DNA of 64,000 bases from an uncultured Parabacteroides sp. Its GTDB lineage: Bacteria > Bacteroidota > Bacteroidia > Bacteroidales > Tannerellaceae. The number at the start of each line of letters is the position of its first letter. Within the stretch, counting starts at the first letter, position 1. The stretch is taken from the NCBI GenBank assembly GCA_944325345.1, contig CALUZV010000018.1, forward strand, positions 1 to 64,000, given 5' to 3'. The translations under genes and the position numbers were made by a program. The notes under the pieces were generated by a model. The model was not told the DNA's origin. It searched no databases and saw only the letters and a list, made by a program, of their open reading frames with translations. This document shows, piece by piece, positions 15,843 through 26,657 of the stretch.

Positions 15843-16847
15843 CTACGGCTTATACTTGGAGCGCGTCAAAACATCCTGCGCATCCCCGCTCTCCATCAAT
15901 TGCTTCGCCGTGCAACGCGTCTCTGCAACAAACTTTTGGATGATTCTGAAGCCTACCCATGCGCCGATATTGCCCGGCGTGGCGTCTGAGAGGAAGGTGC
16001 AGGGGCGGTTCTCGAAGTATTTTTGCGTCGTGGTGATGTCGGGCGTATAGAGGTGCTTGCGGCTCACGATGGTCTTCCAAAGCATCTTCTCGTTCGCGTA
16101 GCACCAGCGGGCGGCCTCTTCGTTATACCCCAAAAGGCTTTCGATAGGGCGGTCGGGGAGGCAGAGGGAGAGGATATAATAGATTTTGCCGCTGTATATC
16201 ATGCGGTCGAGCAGGACATTCTCGCGCCCCTCGAAGGGAAATTCGCTCATCAGCCAGCCCAGCAGGTAATCCACCGAGGCGAAGTCGCGCGTCATCTTTG
16301 CCCGCTCATAATCAGGGAAAAATTGGCGGTAGAGCGGATAATCCTCGCCCAAATATTTGTCTATCGAGAGGGAAAGCGCGCTGTCGGAGACTAATATGTT
16401 CTGATTGAAGCCCGATACGTGCATATAGAGCGTAGGGACGATGCGCTCGGGGAAGATGCTCTCGAGAAAGGCAAAAGCCTGTCCCATTGCCTTTTCGATG
16501 TCGGAAGTAGAGTCGAAACTATTGATGGCGTCGCGATATAGGCTACGGAGCGTAGGTTCGCCGTAATAGTTTGTCAGGCGGGGAAAGAACTCCTCTTGCT
16601 CAGGCGATTGGACGTTGAGGATGCCCTTGCCCGTGAGTTCCAGCATCGGGCGATAGGAAGACCTCAGAGAATCCAGCGCCGCGCTGTCGGCAGGATGCTC
16701 CAGCCAACGCAATAAGGTGCGGTCGAAGCGATTAATCTGTAAAGGCTCAGCGTTTTGAAATGCCATCGCATTATCCGTCTGGCTATTGCACGAAAAGAGA
16801 CAAAGGAGCAAGCAAGCCCCGAGATATAGCATTTTATTCCACCACAT
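15843..16847 (-). CDS. GldB-like gliding-motility-type lipoprotein
   Basis: 334 residues from ATG 16847. The signal ends in a lipobox (LCLFSCNSQ), so it is lipidated at the cell envelope. The body (RFDRTLLRWLE, YYGEPTLRSLYRD, VSGFNQNILVSDSALSLSIDKYLG, FENRPCTFLSDATPGNIGAWVGFRII) matches the GldB family, named for Flavobacterium gliding but widespread in non-gliding Bacteroidales, where its role is unclear. It is related to zinc-protease-like DUF2268 folds. Its stop lies directly beside the BIME-like repeat. Confidence 0.85.
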   Translation of the reverse strand: MWWNKMLYLGACLLLCLFSCNSQTDNAMAFQNAEPLQINRFDRTLLRWLEHPADSAALDSLRSSYRPMLELTGKGILNVQSPEQEEFFPRLTNYYGEPTLRSLYRDAINSFDSTSDIEKAMGQAFAFLESIFPERIVPTLYMHVSGFNQNILVSDSALSLSIDKYLGEDYPLYRQFFPDYERAKMTRDFASVDYLLGWLMSEFPFEGRENVLLDRMIYSGKIYYILSLCLPDRPIESLLGYNEEAARWCYANEKMLWKTIVSRKHLYTPDITTTQKYFENRPCTFLSDATPGNIGAWVGFRIIQKFVAETRCTAKQLMESGDAQDVLTRSKYKP

Positions 16848-16947
16848 AATGTATATTTCTGAGAAGTAAACATAATCTTTCGGGGGTAAAAGTATAATCT
16901 TCGGATTAATTATGGAAATGAAAAGGACGATTTTTAGCATTTCTTTT

Positions 16948-16955
16948 TACCTTTG
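16948..16955 (+). promoter_or_regulatory. -7 element TACCTTTG
   Basis: Exact TAnnTTTG 21 bases before ATG 16976; drives the NigD-like gene and probably the following plus-strand genes. Confidence 0.65.
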
Positions 16956-16975
16956 CCCACCTAAAGAACAAACGT

Positions 16976-17737
16976 ATGAAGAGTTGGATAAGGATGCTTC
17001 TTGGTTTACAGCTTCTTTGCTGCTTGTCGGCTTGTATGGGAAGTGATGGAATGTTGGTTCGCTTTGGTTCGCAGGCAGGAGTCGTCCGCCTGGATGATGG
17101 CAAACAGATTGTATTGCGCAATGGCATGAGGATTTTGGCGCCGCAATTAGATACGTTGCAGATAGGAGAGGGAGATTGCTGTCTTGTCGATTTCCAATTG
17201 AACTATGATAACCAACCGGATAGCTTGCAGAATATTTGGCACGCCGATTGGCTGACGTACCGGCCGGTGGATTTGAATGCATTGGGGACATTGGTGCCTG
17301 ATGATACAATGACGACTCGTGCGGACGAACATTTCCTTCGTTTCTCCATTGCCAAGGGAGGATGCGTGGAAGGGCGTATGTTCCTTTATTTGGAATACAA
17401 TAGCCATTATTCTTCGCAGGTCGATGAGTTTATGATGCTGTGCGACCCCGACCCCTCAGAGCGGCATCCGGCGGCCGACGATAGCGCGCGGTTGGTACAT
17501 CAGTTGTACTTGCGTTCGTTTGGTCCGATAGCCGAGGGGGATTCGGTTGTGGAGTCGCTGGTGTTGCCCGAGGCATTCTTGATAGAGGAGTTGCTGGAGC
17601 GTGCTTCGTCGGCAGGGGAAGATACGCTGCATTTTCAGATTACCTATCCGACAGGATTTAATGCGGATAGCTCTCGTTATAATTGGGGCGTTTCGGAGGT
17701 ATTCTCCGTTCCGCTTTCAGATAGCGAAGGAGAATAA
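16976..17737 (+). CDS. NigD-like lipoprotein
   Basis: 253 residues. The signal peptide ends in LSACMGS (lipobox). The N-terminal portion (GVVRLDDGKQIVLRNGMRI, beta-rich OB-like) and the C-terminal beta domain ending in ITYPTGF...WGVSEVFSVPL agree with the NigD family of Bacteroidota envelope proteins, first noted in bacteriocin loci. Partner and ligand unknown. Medium certainty, since the family is identified from overall pattern. Confidence 0.6.
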   Translation: MKSWIRMLLGLQLLCCLSACMGSDGMLVRFGSQAGVVRLDDGKQIVLRNGMRILAPQLDTLQIGEGDCCLVDFQLNYDNQPDSLQNIWHADWLTYRPVDLNALGTLVPDDTMTTRADEHFLRFSIAKGGCVEGRMFLYLEYNSHYSSQVDEFMMLCDPDPSERHPAADDSARLVHQLYLRSFGPIAEGDSVVESLVLPEAFLIEELLERASSAGEDTLHFQITYPTGFNADSSRYNWGVSEVFSVPLSDSEGE

Positions 17738-17768
17738 AATAGGTTTCGATAATTAAGTGTAATATTAT

Positions 17769-18359
17769 ATGTATAAGGAAATATTCAAATGGACAGCGGC
17801 TGTCATAACCCAGCCGTCGAAAGCATGGAAAATGTTAGTGGCTAAGGAGCGAAAAGAGGCAGAGCTTCGGGACGAAGAGGCGGATGACCCATTCCAGACG
17901 GAGTATCTCTATCCTTTCATCGGCTTATTGACTATCGCCGCCTTTCTGAGCCTTTTCACCCATAAGGAATTCATTCTCGAGCAAGCATTGAAGTCGTCGA
18001 TAATTACCTGCGTCTCTTCCTTTGGCGGTTATTATGTGGCGGCGTATGTCTTAAACGAAATAGGGAAGAGTTGGTTTAGTTTCGAGAAGAACTTGAAGCT
18101 GTGGCAGCACTTCGTCGGTTATTCCTCGGCGCTGATGTTTACGTTGAACATCGTCTGGATGCTCTTGCCGGATGTCTTTTTCCTGTATATCTTCATCCTT
18201 TATACCTTCTATATTGTCTGGGAAGGCGCGACGATTTATTTTTCTGTCGGCGATGCTCAGCGGATGAAGTTTACGACGATTTCTACTTTGCTGATAATCG
18301 CGACGCCTCATATAATCAACAAATTTTTATTGCTCTTGATGCCGGGCTTAAGATATTAA
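17769..18359 (+). CDS. Yip1-family membrane protein
   Basis: 196 residues. The cytosolic N-terminus MYKEIFKWTAAVITQPSKAW carries the P-s-kAW motif usual at the start of Yip1 proteins, then four or five hydrophobic helices (YPFIGLLTIAAFLSLF, SIITCVSSFGGYYVAAYVL, SALMFTLNIVWMLL, VFFLYIFILYTFYIVW, ISTLLIIATPHIINKFLLLL). Integral inner-membrane protein of unknown function. It lies 31 bases after the NigD-like gene and 12 before smpB. Confidence 0.75.
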   Translation: MYKEIFKWTAAVITQPSKAWKMLVAKERKEAELRDEEADDPFQTEYLYPFIGLLTIAAFLSLFTHKEFILEQALKSSIITCVSSFGGYYVAAYVLNEIGKSWFSFEKNLKLWQHFVGYSSALMFTLNIVWMLLPDVFFLYIFILYTFYIVWEGATIYFSVGDAQRMKFTTISTLLIIATPHIINKFLLLLMPGLRY

Positions 18360-18371
18360 TAAAGAAATAGT

Positions 18372-18836
18372 ATGATGAAAGAGAAAATGAAAGCGGATGT
18401 GGTGATAAAGAACAAGCGCGCTACATTCGACTATGAATTGCTGGATACCTTTACTGCCGGGATAGTCCTCACGGGTACCGAGATTAAGTCCATCCGCCTG
18501 GGGAAAGCCAGCCTGGTTGATACGTTCTGCCTCGTCGATAAGGGGGAACTTTGGGTGAAAAACATGTACATCGCCGAGTATTTCTACGGGACTTACAACA
18601 ACCATGCGGCCCGTCGCGACCGTAAGCTTCTGCTCACCAAGAAGGAGTTGCGTAAAATCTCCTCAGCCGTCCGTACTTCCGGCTTTACCATTATCCCTAC
18701 GAAATTGTTTATCAACGACCGGGGCCTTGCCAAAGTGGTCATCGCCATCGCTCGGGGAAAGAAGGAATATGATAAAAGAGACTCGATTCGCGAACGGGAC
18801 GACCGTCGGGAAATGGATCGTGCCTTTAAACGCTAA
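18372..18836 (+). CDS. smpB: SsrA-binding protein
   Basis: 154 residues. Binds tmRNA and brings it to stalled ribosomes. Conserved blocks: [60 protein letters not shown] and the basic tail [20 protein letters not shown] that enters the decoding channel. Starts at ATGATG (18372 or 18375). Confidence 0.97.
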   Translation: MMKEKMKADVVIKNKRATFDYELLDTFTAGIVLTGTEIKSIRLGKASLVDTFCLVDKGELWVKNMYIAEYFYGTYNNHAARRDRKLLLTKKELRKISSAVRTSGFTIIPTKLFINDRGLAKVVIAIARGKKEYDKRDSIRERDDRREMDRAFKR

Positions 18837-18862
18837 TTTTCACACTTGACTCATTGATTCCC

Positions 18863-21800
18863 ATGAAGAAAATCGATTTCCTCAATGCCCTCCGCTCCCG
18901 TATCTTGATCTTAGACGGCGGAATGGGTACTATGATACAGCGTCTCGGCCTCTCCGAGGCTGATTACCGTGGCGACCGCTTCCGTAGCGTCCCCGGCGAA
19001 CTCAAGGGCAACAACGACTTACTCAGCATCTCGCGCCCGGACGTTATCCGCGACATCCACCGACAGTATCTCGAGGCCGGCGCTGATATCTTCACCACAA
19101 ACACATTCAACTCCACGGCTATCTCGCAGGAGGACTACGGGACGCAGGCTTTCGTCCGCGAGATGAACCTTGCCTCCGCCCGTCTCGCCCGCGAAGAGGC
19201 CGACCGCTTCATGTCCGCGCATCCGCAGCGAACGATATTCGTCGCGGGCTCGCTTGGGCCGACGAATAAAACTGCGTCGATGAGTCCGGACGTCAGTGAT
19301 CCGGCTTTCCGCGCTGTTACTTATCGTCAGCTCTACGATGCTTACACCGAGCAGATTGCCGCGCTCATCGAGGGCGGTGTCGATATCCTTTTGTTCGAAA
19401 CCGTATTCGACACGCTGAATGCCAAGGCGGGTCTGGACGCTGCCGTCTCTTACATGGAGGCACATGGGCTCAATTTGCCTATCATGCTCTCCCTCACGCT
19501 CTCATCGCAGGGCGGCCGCACCTTCTCGGGGCAGACGCTCGAGGCTTTCGTGGCGTCCGTCAGCCATGCTCCGCTCGTGAGCATCGGTCTGAATTGCTCT
19601 TTCGGGGCCGAGGATATGAAGTCCCATCTCGCTGAGCTTGCACGAATTGCTCCGTTTTATATCAGCGCCTACCCTAACGCGGGTCTCCCCAATTCGTTTG
19701 GCGAGTACGACGAAACGCCGGAAAAGATGGCGGCTCACGTGAAGGCCTTCATTGACGAGGGGCTGGTCAATATCATCGGCGGATGCTGCGGAACGACCCC
19801 CGGGCATATCTCCCTGTTCCCGGATCTTGTAAGAAACGCTAAGCCGCACATCCCCCCGAAGCCGAAGAGTGTACTCTTTTTGTCCGGGCTGGATGTTCTG
19901 GAGGTAAATCCTGAAAGAAACTTCGTAAATATAGGAGAAAGATGCAATGTCGCCGGCTCTCGAAGATTTCTCCGTTTGGTCCGAGAGCGTCGCTGGGAAG
20001 AAACGCTTCAAATCGCGCGGAACCAAGTCGAATCCGGCGCGCAACTGCTCGATGTAAACATGGACGACGGTCTGCTCGACGCGCGACAGGAGCTGCGCAC
20101 TTTCCTTAACCTCGTCGCGGCCGAACCCGACATTGCTCGCGTCCCGATTATGATCGATTCTTCCAAGTGGGAGGTTATCGAAGAGGGACTGATGTGCGTC
20201 CAGGGCAAGAGCGTCGTAAATTCCATCTCGCTCAAGGAAGGTGAGGAGGAGTTTCTGTATCGGGCGCGCCGGATTCAACGCATGGGTGCCGCCGTCGTCG
20301 TCATGGCATTCGACGAGAAGGGGCAGGCGGACAGCTACGAACGCAAGATAGAAGTCTGCAGCCGCGCGTACCGCCTCTTGACGGAAAGGCTGAACTTCAA
20401 CCCACAAGATATTATCTTCGACCCGAACGTGCTGGCCATCGCCACCGGGATAGAGGAGCACAACGCCTACGGGCTGGACTTCATCCGTGCGGTGCGCTGG
20501 ATAAAGGCGAACCTTCCTGGCACCCATGTCAGCGGCGGCATCAGCAACCTTTCGTTCTCTTTCCGGGGAAACAATTACCTGCGCGAGGCGATGCACGCCG
20601 TGTTCCTCTATCATGCCATCCGTGCCGGTCTGGATATGGGCATCGTGAATCCTGCCGCCTCCGTGCAGTATGACGATATAGACCCGTCGCTCCGCACCTT
20701 GCTCGAGGACGTTATCCTTGCCCGCCGTCCCGAGGCTGCCGACGAACTCATCGCTTTTGCCCAAAACATGCACGAGGAGGAGAAGAGCGGCGGAGAAACG
20801 CATCAGGAGGCTTGGCGCGAACTCCCGCTTCCCGAGCGATTGGAACAGGCTTTAATTAAAGGTAACGGCGATTACCTGGAGCAGGATATTTCCGAGGCGC
20901 TCCAGACCTATTCCCGTGCGGTGGACATTATCGACGGTCCGCTCATGGGCGGAATGAATAAGGTCGGCAATCTTTTCGGTTCGGGGAAAATGTTTCTCCC
21001 GCAGGTCGTGAAAACCGCACGTACGATGAAGAAGGCCGTAGCACTTCTCCAGCCTGCTATCGAGGCGCAAAATAGCGTCGCGGGCGGGAAAACGGCAGGG
21101 AAAATCGTGTTTGCTACCGTCAAGGGCGATGTCCATGATATCGGAAAGAATATCGTTTCTATCGTGCTGGCGTGCAACAATTACGACGTGGTGGATTTAG
21201 GCGTTATGGTGCCGGCGGAGCGTATCGTCAAGGCGGCTATAGACGAAGCGCCTGATTTCGTCTGCCTCTCCGGTTTGATTACGCCGTCGCTCGAGGAGAT
21301 GGTGCATGTCGTCAGCGAGATGCAACGCGCCGGGCTGCGGATTCCGGTGATGGTCGGCGGGGCTACGACCTCGAAGCTCCATACCGCGCTTAAAATTGCT
21401 CCGCACTACGATGCTCCCGTTATCCACGTCTCTGATGCTTCGCAGAATCCCCTGATTGCGGCGAAGTTCCAGAATCCGGAGACGCGCGCCAAGTTCGTCG
21501 CCGAGCTGGAGGCGGAATATGCAGCCTTGCGGCAGTCCGTCGCGGAGAAGCATATCGAATATGTCCCATTGGCTGAGGCTCGTGCGCATCGGAAAGAGAT
21601 AGATTGGTCGGCGTATCATCCCGTCGCTCCCCGGAAACAGGGTGTGGAATGTCTGCCCCATATCCCGGTGGAGGATGTGATACCTTATATTAATTGGACG
21701 TATTTCTTCCGCGCGTGGAAACTCGTTGGCCGCTTCGACGAAATCACCCGTATCCACGGCTGCGACGCTTGCCGCGCTTCGTGGTTGGCTGGTTTCCCGG

Positions 21801-22558
21801 AGGCGGAACGTCCGAAAGCTGCCGAGGCAATGCAGCTCTACAAGGATGCGCTTCGTCTCCTGGACCGCCTGAAGGAAAGCGGAGCCGAGTTTTGTAAGGC
21901 CGTTTATGGTATATTCCCTGCTTATGCAGAGGGAGATACGCTCCATGTAGCGGATGTCGAGATTCCGCTCCTGCGGCAACAGGCGAAACGGGAAGATGGC
22001 GTTTACAAGTCGCTCGCCGATTTCGTCATGCCGCGCTCAGTGGGTGCGACCGATTTCGTGGGTGCTTTCCTGGTTACCGGTGGCGCCGGAGCGGAGTATT
22101 TGAAGGAGAAATTTGAGCGCGAAGGCGATTCTTATCATGCTATCCTTCTGCAGACTTTGACCGACCGCCTCGCGGAGGCGACTTCGGAATATCTGCATGA
22201 GCGCGTGCGCCGCGAGTTCTGGGGATACGCTCCCGACGAATCGCTTGCGACGGATGAGTTGCTCCACGGGAAATATGCCGGTATCCGGCCTGCCGTCGGA
22301 TATCCCGCGCTGCCCGATCAACGCATAAACTTCCTGTTGGACCGCCTCTTGGATTTTTCGCAGATTGGCATTACCCTGACGGAGAACGGCGCGATGAGCC
22401 CGACGGCTTCCGTCAGCGGGTTCTACATCGCCCACCCGGAGAGCGACTATTTCCTGGTTGGAGCGCTGGACGACGACCAGATTAGCGACTATGCCGCACG
22501 GCGTGGCGCGAGTCCGGATGAAATAAGGAAGCTTCTCGGAAAGAATCTTCTTTCCTAA
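18863..22558 (+). CDS. metH: Cobalamin-dependent methionine synthase
   Basis: 1231 residues from ATG 18863 (an upstream in-frame TTG at 18854 is less likely). Transfers methyl from 5-methyltetrahydrofolate to homocysteine through B12. All modules are present in order: homocysteine domain with zinc cysteines C245 and [10 protein letters not shown] (C308, C309), pterin domain ([15 protein letters not shown]), helical cap, B12 domain with the DVHDIGKN lower-axial histidine (about H758) and the C-terminal SAM activation domain ([11 protein letters not shown]). 26 bases after smpB; no cobalamin riboswitch seen in front. Confidence 0.98.
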   Translation: MKKIDFLNALRSRILILDGGMGTMIQRLGLSEADYRGDRFRSVPGELKGNNDLLSISRPDVIRDIHRQYLEAGADIFTTNTFNSTAISQEDYGTQAFVREMNLASARLAREEADRFMSAHPQRTIFVAGSLGPTNKTASMSPDVSDPAFRAVTYRQLYDAYTEQIAALIEGGVDILLFETVFDTLNAKAGLDAAVSYMEAHGLNLPIMLSLTLSSQGGRTFSGQTLEAFVASVSHAPLVSIGLNCSFGAEDMKSHLAELARIAPFYISAYPNAGLPNSFGEYDETPEKMAAHVKAFIDEGLVNIIGGCCGTTPGHISLFPDLVRNAKPHIPPKPKSVLFLSGLDVLEVNPERNFVNIGERCNVAGSRRFLRLVRERRWEETLQIARNQVESGAQLLDVNMDDGLLDARQELRTFLNLVAAEPDIARVPIMIDSSKWEVIEEGLMCVQGKSVVNSISLKEGEEEFLYRARRIQRMGAAVVVMAFDEKGQADSYERKIEVCSRAYRLLTERLNFNPQDIIFDPNVLAIATGIEEHNAYGLDFIRAVRWIKANLPGTHVSGGISNLSFSFRGNNYLREAMHAVFLYHAIRAGLDMGIVNPAASVQYDDIDPSLRTLLEDVILARRPEAADELIAFAQNMHEEEKSGGETHQEAWRELPLPERLEQALIKGNGDYLEQDISEALQTYSRAVDIIDGPLMGGMNKVGNLFGSGKMFLPQVVKTARTMKKAVALLQPAIEAQNSVAGGKTAGKIVFATVKGDVHDIGKNIVSIVLACNNYDVVDLGVMVPAERIVKAAIDEAPDFVCLSGLITPSLEEMVHVVSEMQRAGLRIPVMVGGATTSKLHTALKIAPHYDAPVIHVSDASQNPLIAAKFQNPETRAKFVAELEAEYAALRQSVAEKHIEYVPLAEARAHRKEIDWSAYHPVAPRKQGVECLPHIPVEDVIPYINWTYFFRAWKLVGRFDEITRIHGCDACRASWLAGFPEAERPKAAEAMQLYKDALRLLDRLKESGAEFCKAVYGIFPAYAEGDTLHVADVEIPLLRQQAKREDGVYKSLADFVMPRSVGATDFVGAFLVTGGAGAEYLKEKFEREGDSYHAILLQTLTDRLAEATSEYLHERVRREFWGYAPDESLATDELLHGKYAGIRPAVGYPALPDQRINFLLDRLLDFSQIGITLTENGAMSPTASVSGFYIAHPESDYFLVGALDDDQISDYAARRGASPDEIRKLLGKNLLS

Positions 22559-22589
22559 GCTTATGTATTTATATGTTAGTGTGAAGGTT

Positions 22590-22614
22590 GAGCGGGGGAT
22601 TTTATTCCCCGCTC
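22590..22614 (+). terminator. Hairpin after metH
   Basis: GAGCGGGG/CCCCGCTC stem with an AT-rich loop, about 30 bases after the metH stop. There is no long T tract, so termination efficiency is uncertain. Confidence 0.5.
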
Positions 22615-22926
22615 ATATCCTCAAAATCGAAGAATCAAAGAAATAAAATCTTGCTAAGAGAAATATTCTAAAGAAAATCAGCTACATATTATGGTAAAAA
22701 TGATTTAAGGCTTTTCTGGACTATTTTCGCATTCGGTACGAATAGCGGGAGAGGGGAGAGCCGGGGATTGGATTGCGGGCAAATGTGTATATGTTAAAAA
22801 AGAATAATCTCGTAAAAAATTCTGGATGGAAATAGTAGGTGTCTTAAAAGATGTGCTTACCTTTGCATCGGTAATAACAACTAAATATTAAATATTAATT
22901 ATGTACAATTTCTAAACAAACCGATT
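22615..22926 (+). promoter_or_regulatory. Intergenic region with -7 element TACCTTTG at 22858-22865
   Basis: No gene. The element matches TAnnTTTG and would give a leader of about 55 bases before ATG 22927. Confidence 0.6.
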
Positions 22927-23757
22927 ATGGAAGGTATAGACAAAATTGACATCACGCACATGAATAATGGTGCGCATTTTATTTACATGTCGAACATTCT
23001 GGAACGCGCAGAGGAGACGGAAACGATTAGTTCGAAAATGGCTGATCAGATTGCGGCGCTGAAAGCGGCTCTCGCTACAGAGAATCTCTATCTGAAAGTC
23101 TCGCAAAAGAGTCTTCTGACGGATGAAATAACCGTCGCCGACGCGGATCGGGGTAAGTACTATAATAGTTTTAAGCAAACTATTAAGGGATTGATGAAAA
23201 GTCCTGATCCTGTAGTTGCAAAGTCGGCGAAAGTCATTAATCAGAATTTGATTGATTACGCCTTGAACCCGAAGATGCAGCTCGACAAACAGACCGGTCT
23301 TCTGGTGAATATGGTCGAGGATTGGGAAGGTAAGCTCGCTAACGATATTACCAATACGCACACTGAGGCGTATGTGGCTGCTATCAAAAAGGCGAATGAG
23401 GAGGTTCGGACGCTGATGTCTCAACGTACTGACGAGCGGAAAAAGATTCCCGTCTCGGCGCTGAAAACCGCGCGCAAGGGCACGGATGCTGCGTATCGAA
23501 ACTTGATTAAATATACGAACGCCCACATCTTGCTGGAGGGTTTGACGGATTACGAGGACTTCATCTCCTTTATAAATAAGGAGATCGAGCGATACAAGCA
23601 GGAGGTCTTGAAACAAAAGACGTCCGGCACGAAGAAGCCCGGAAGCACGACACCTCCTGTTTCAGACAGGCCCGTGGGCGATGATGACAAGGAAGAGGAA
23701 GATGGCCAGCCGTCCGTCAGCGATGACGAGGAAGAAGGCCTTCCACCTGTGCAATAA
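22927..23757 (+). CDS. DUF6261-like helical protein with acidic low-complexity tail
   Basis: 276 residues. Helical throughout (MNNGAHFIYMSNILERAEE..., KQTIKGLMKSPDPVVAKSAKVI), ending in a disordered tail from about residue 235 with proline and acidic runs (DDDKEEEDGQPSVSDDEEEG). No signal peptide. It resembles the DUF6261 proteins that occur in many paralogues in Bacteroidales; the assignment is tentative. It stands alone between a promoter and a terminator. Function unknown. Confidence 0.6.
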   Translation: MEGIDKIDITHMNNGAHFIYMSNILERAEETETISSKMADQIAALKAALATENLYLKVSQKSLLTDEITVADADRGKYYNSFKQTIKGLMKSPDPVVAKSAKVINQNLIDYALNPKMQLDKQTGLLVNMVEDWEGKLANDITNTHTEAYVAAIKKANEEVRTLMSQRTDERKKIPVSALKTARKGTDAAYRNLIKYTNAHILLEGLTDYEDFISFINKEIERYKQEVLKQKTSGTKKPGSTTPPVSDRPVGDDDKEEEDGQPSVSDDEEEGLPPVQ

Positions 23758-23779
23758 TGATGGTTTTTCTCAATAATGT

Positions 23780-23815
23780 ATGCCGGAGGGAGCGTTGCGA
23801 ACTTCGGCATCTTTT
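23780..23815 (+). terminator. Rho-independent terminator after the DUF6261-like gene
   Basis: ATGCCGGAG/CTTCGGCAT stem followed by CTTTTAT. Confidence 0.7.
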
Positions 23816-23860
23816 ATGTTATGAATGATTGTGTGTTTGCCCCCAGATATAGAGTGAAAG

Positions 23861-25321
23861 ATGGAGGAAGAGAATAAGTTGCGCCGAGTCCTGGCGCTGA
23901 TGATTTGCGTCCTGGCAATGTGTATCGCTATGTTTTACCTGCCGGACAAAGTATTTGATTACCCGATTAAAAAAGTTGATTTACTGTCCGACCTTCGGGC
24001 CAATGTGCAGGAACTGACGCTCGACTCGCTACGGCGACAGCTCGAGTTGCAGGCACACGCAGACAGCCTGGAGGTGGATTCCGTCGCTCTGCGCGATTCC
24101 ATCCGGAAGGAGATTGGATTGGATTCGGTCATGCTCGCCCTGCGCGATTCCCTGTACCGGGTTATTGCATTTGTGGAAGGAGCCGATTCCACGGGGTCGC
24201 ATATTGAGGACTATTCGCTGGGGCATATCGGGTTACAGAAATTCTTTGCCGCCCTTGGCGCAAGAGATACGCTCGAGCGCCCGGTTTATGTGGCATTCCT
24301 CGGCGATTCGTTTATCGAGGGCGACATCCTCGTGGCAGATTTCCGCTCGGCGATGCAGCAAGCCTTCGGAGGCGGCGGTATCGGCTTTGTGCCCATCACC
24401 TCGGTCGCCGCGCAATACCGGCCGACGGTAAAGCAGAGCGCGGAAGGTTGGAAAACCTGGTCGATGATGACAGATCATAGCCAAGCCTATACGCTTTCGG
24501 GTCTATTGTTTGAACCCGAAGGAGACAGCGCGCGGGTTACGCTCCGCACCACGGAACGCTATCCCGAGTCCGAAACGGTTTCATCCTTTAAATTTTATTA
24601 TCAGCGGAACAAAGAGACGGAGATGCGCTGGTCGGCGGATGGCGGTATCTCCTCGGAAATGGTCATGCTCCCACCAACGGATAGCGTGAGCTGCTACGCG
24701 CGGCAAGGAAACTTCCAGGAGATAGACCTGCAATTTACCCGCGCGAAGGAAAATCTGCTTGCCCTCGGAGTCGCGCTGGAAAGCGATACAGGTGTGATAG
24801 TCGATAATTATTCGTTGCGCGGAAGCTCCGGCTCAATTCTGCATCGGTTGGATTCGGTGCAGTCCCGCGCTTTGAACGCGCAACGCCCCTACGACTTGGT
24901 TATCCTGCAATACGGACTGAATGTAGCCAGCGACAGCGTGTTGAGCTACGGATGGTATGGTAGGCAGATGGAGGAAAGCATCAAGCAAGTGCGCCGCTGC
25001 TTCCCGACGGCCGACGTACTGCTGTTGAGCGTATCCGACCGAAGCAGGCAGATTGGCGGAAAGTTCGAGACCATGCCCGCCGTCCTTGCGCTACTCCACG
25101 CACAGAGGCAGACAGCCCGGAGAATGGGTATTCCCTTCTGGAATCTATTCGGCGCGATGGGGGGCGAGAATAGTATGGTTAAGTTTGTAGAAAAAAACTG
25201 GGCGAGCAAGGATTATACCCATCTGGGATTCCCCGGCGGAAAGGCGCTCGCCGATAGTTTGTTTAACGCCCTAATGAGAGAGAAGACGTTCTATGATGAA
25301 GCAGCTCAAGCAGGTTATTAA
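23861..25321 (+). CDS. SGNH/GDSL-type hydrolase-like membrane-anchored protein
   Basis: 486 residues. One N-terminal membrane anchor (residues 8-30, LALMICVLAMCIAMFYL), a heptad-rich helical stretch with repeated DSLRRQLELQ/DSVALRDS pattern (about 45-105, probable coiled coil), then an SGNH domain with the nucleophile block FLGDSFIEGDI and the C-terminal catalytic pair in KDYTHLGFPGG (DxxH). First of three overlapping genes with a second SGNH protein and an MBOAT acyltransferase, so its job is probably attaching or removing acyl groups on a periplasmic glycan. Confidence 0.8.
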   Translation: MEEENKLRRVLALMICVLAMCIAMFYLPDKVFDYPIKKVDLLSDLRANVQELTLDSLRRQLELQAHADSLEVDSVALRDSIRKEIGLDSVMLALRDSLYRVIAFVEGADSTGSHIEDYSLGHIGLQKFFAALGARDTLERPVYVAFLGDSFIEGDILVADFRSAMQQAFGGGGIGFVPITSVAAQYRPTVKQSAEGWKTWSMMTDHSQAYTLSGLLFEPEGDSARVTLRTTERYPESETVSSFKFYYQRNKETEMRWSADGGISSEMVMLPPTDSVSCYARQGNFQEIDLQFTRAKENLLALGVALESDTGVIVDNYSLRGSSGSILHRLDSVQSRALNAQRPYDLVILQYGLNVASDSVLSYGWYGRQMEESIKQVRRCFPTADVLLLSVSDRSRQIGGKFETMPAVLALLHAQRQTARRMGIPFWNLFGAMGGENSMVKFVEKNWASKDYTHLGFPGGKALADSLFNALMREKTFYDEAAQAGY

Positions 25322-26657
25322 GCAGGTGCTCGCGGCCTTGGTAGCGATGACCTTCACGACGTTGTGGGCACAGCAGGTCATCAAGATACCCCGCTTGGTA
25401 CGGATGCATACGGCGACGGATAGCAGCCGGGTGGAAAGAGACACGATCCCGCTACCGCTCAGTTTGCCCGGAATGCTCATAGAAGGGCGCGACACCCTTT
25501 CGGCAAAAGGCAATCTGGAGGTATTTTTCAGCGGACTCGATTCGCTGAGAGCTGGAAAAGATACAGTCCTGAACATTGTCCATCTTGGAGATTCCCATAT
25601 CCAGGCAGGCTATTACTCGGGCGAGATGATGCATCTCCTCCATGCCGCCTTCGGAAATGCCGGGAGAGGATGGATAGCCCCACTGAAACTAAGCCGAAGC
25701 AACGAAGCGCCGGACTATTTCATTAAATCCGTAATCCGAAGTTGGAACGTAGGGCGAATAACCCAACGGGAATCACGGCGGCGGGCACCGGTCGGACTTG
25801 GGGGATTCGGGATTCAAAGCATATCCCCCTCGATAAACTTTGATGTCATCATAACCCCGAAGAACGGAGCCGGGTACGAGTTTAACGAAGCCATTCTTTA
25901 TCGCGGAGCGCGGTCGATGCCCATGCTTCCCGCCGGGGAAAACAAGCAAGCGGTTGAGACATTCCTATCCGATACAGTGCTGACAGAAGGCGTGATAGCG
26001 GATACATTCCGGATAACTATGCCCGTAGATACTTTGCAGCTCCAGAGCACACGGCGAAAGCAAGGGACAGACCGACTGCTGCCGGCATCGACATTTCGGA
26101 ATGTGTATTATGGCTTTTCTCTGAAGAACGGGGAGCCCGGAATCTTGTACCATGCCGTCGGAATCAATGGCGCGATGTATGTCAATTATACCGATTCCGC
26201 TTATATCGCGCAACTGGCTCTGCTAAAGCCGGATTTATTGATAGTTTCCATGGGAACGAATGAGACATTCGGGCGACGATTCGGCGCGGAAGAGTTTGCG
26301 ATGCAAGTCAAAGCGTTTCTGAGCCTCGTGAAGGCGCAGATGCCACAGGCAGCAATCCTTTTGACAACGCCGCCGGAGTGCTATAAACGGGTAACAGTGA
26401 ATAAGAAGAGAGTATTTCAGCGCAATACAAATACCGAAAAGGCAGCAGAAACGCTTGTCCGCGTCGCTAAGGAGGAAGGCATCGCATGTTGGGATCTTTT
26501 CTCCGCGACAGGCGGGAAGAACTCCTGCAGGAAATGGCTGCATGATAACTTATTGAGGCGAGACCGCATCCATTTCACGCAGGCCGGATACGAAGAGCAG
26601 GCGACGTTGCTGTTTCGCGCATTAATGAACGAATATAATAGGACAAATGGAAAATAA
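25293..26657 (+). CDS. SGNH/GDSL-type hydrolase, exported
   Basis: 454 residues; overlaps the upstream gene by 29 bases and the MBOAT gene by 11. N-terminal signal segment (LAALVAMTFTTLWAQQ). SGNH blocks: VHLGDSHIQAGYYS (serine), a mid-block with glycine and asparagine (VSMGTNETF) and the C-terminal DRIHFTQAGY (DxxH). This is the PatB/AlgX-like partner type that acts with a membrane-bound O-acyltransferase to acetylate an exported polysaccharide or peptidoglycan. The exact substrate cannot be read from sequence. Confidence 0.85.
   Translation: MMKQLKQVIKQVLAALVAMTFTTLWAQQVIKIPRLVRMHTATDSSRVERDTIPLPLSLPGMLIEGRDTLSAKGNLEVFFSGLDSLRAGKDTVLNIVHLGDSHIQAGYYSGEMMHLLHAAFGNAGRGWIAPLKLSRSNEAPDYFIKSVIRSWNVGRITQRESRRRAPVGLGGFGIQSISPSINFDVIITPKNGAGYEFNEAILYRGARSMPMLPAGENKQAVETFLSDTVLTEGVIADTFRITMPVDTLQLQSTRRKQGTDRLLPASTFRNVYYGFSLKNGEPGILYHAVGINGAMYVNYTDSAYIAQLALLKPDLLIVSMGTNETFGRRFGAEEFAMQVKAFLSLVKAQMPQAAILLTTPPECYKRVTVNKKRVFQRNTNTEKAAETLVRVAKEEGIACWDLFSATGGKNSCRKWLHDNLLRRDRIHFTQAGYEEQATLLFRALMNEYNRTNGK

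Noticed and set aside
18837..18862. Cobalamin riboswitch for metH
   Set aside because: Only 26 bases separate smpB and metH, too short for a riboswitch.
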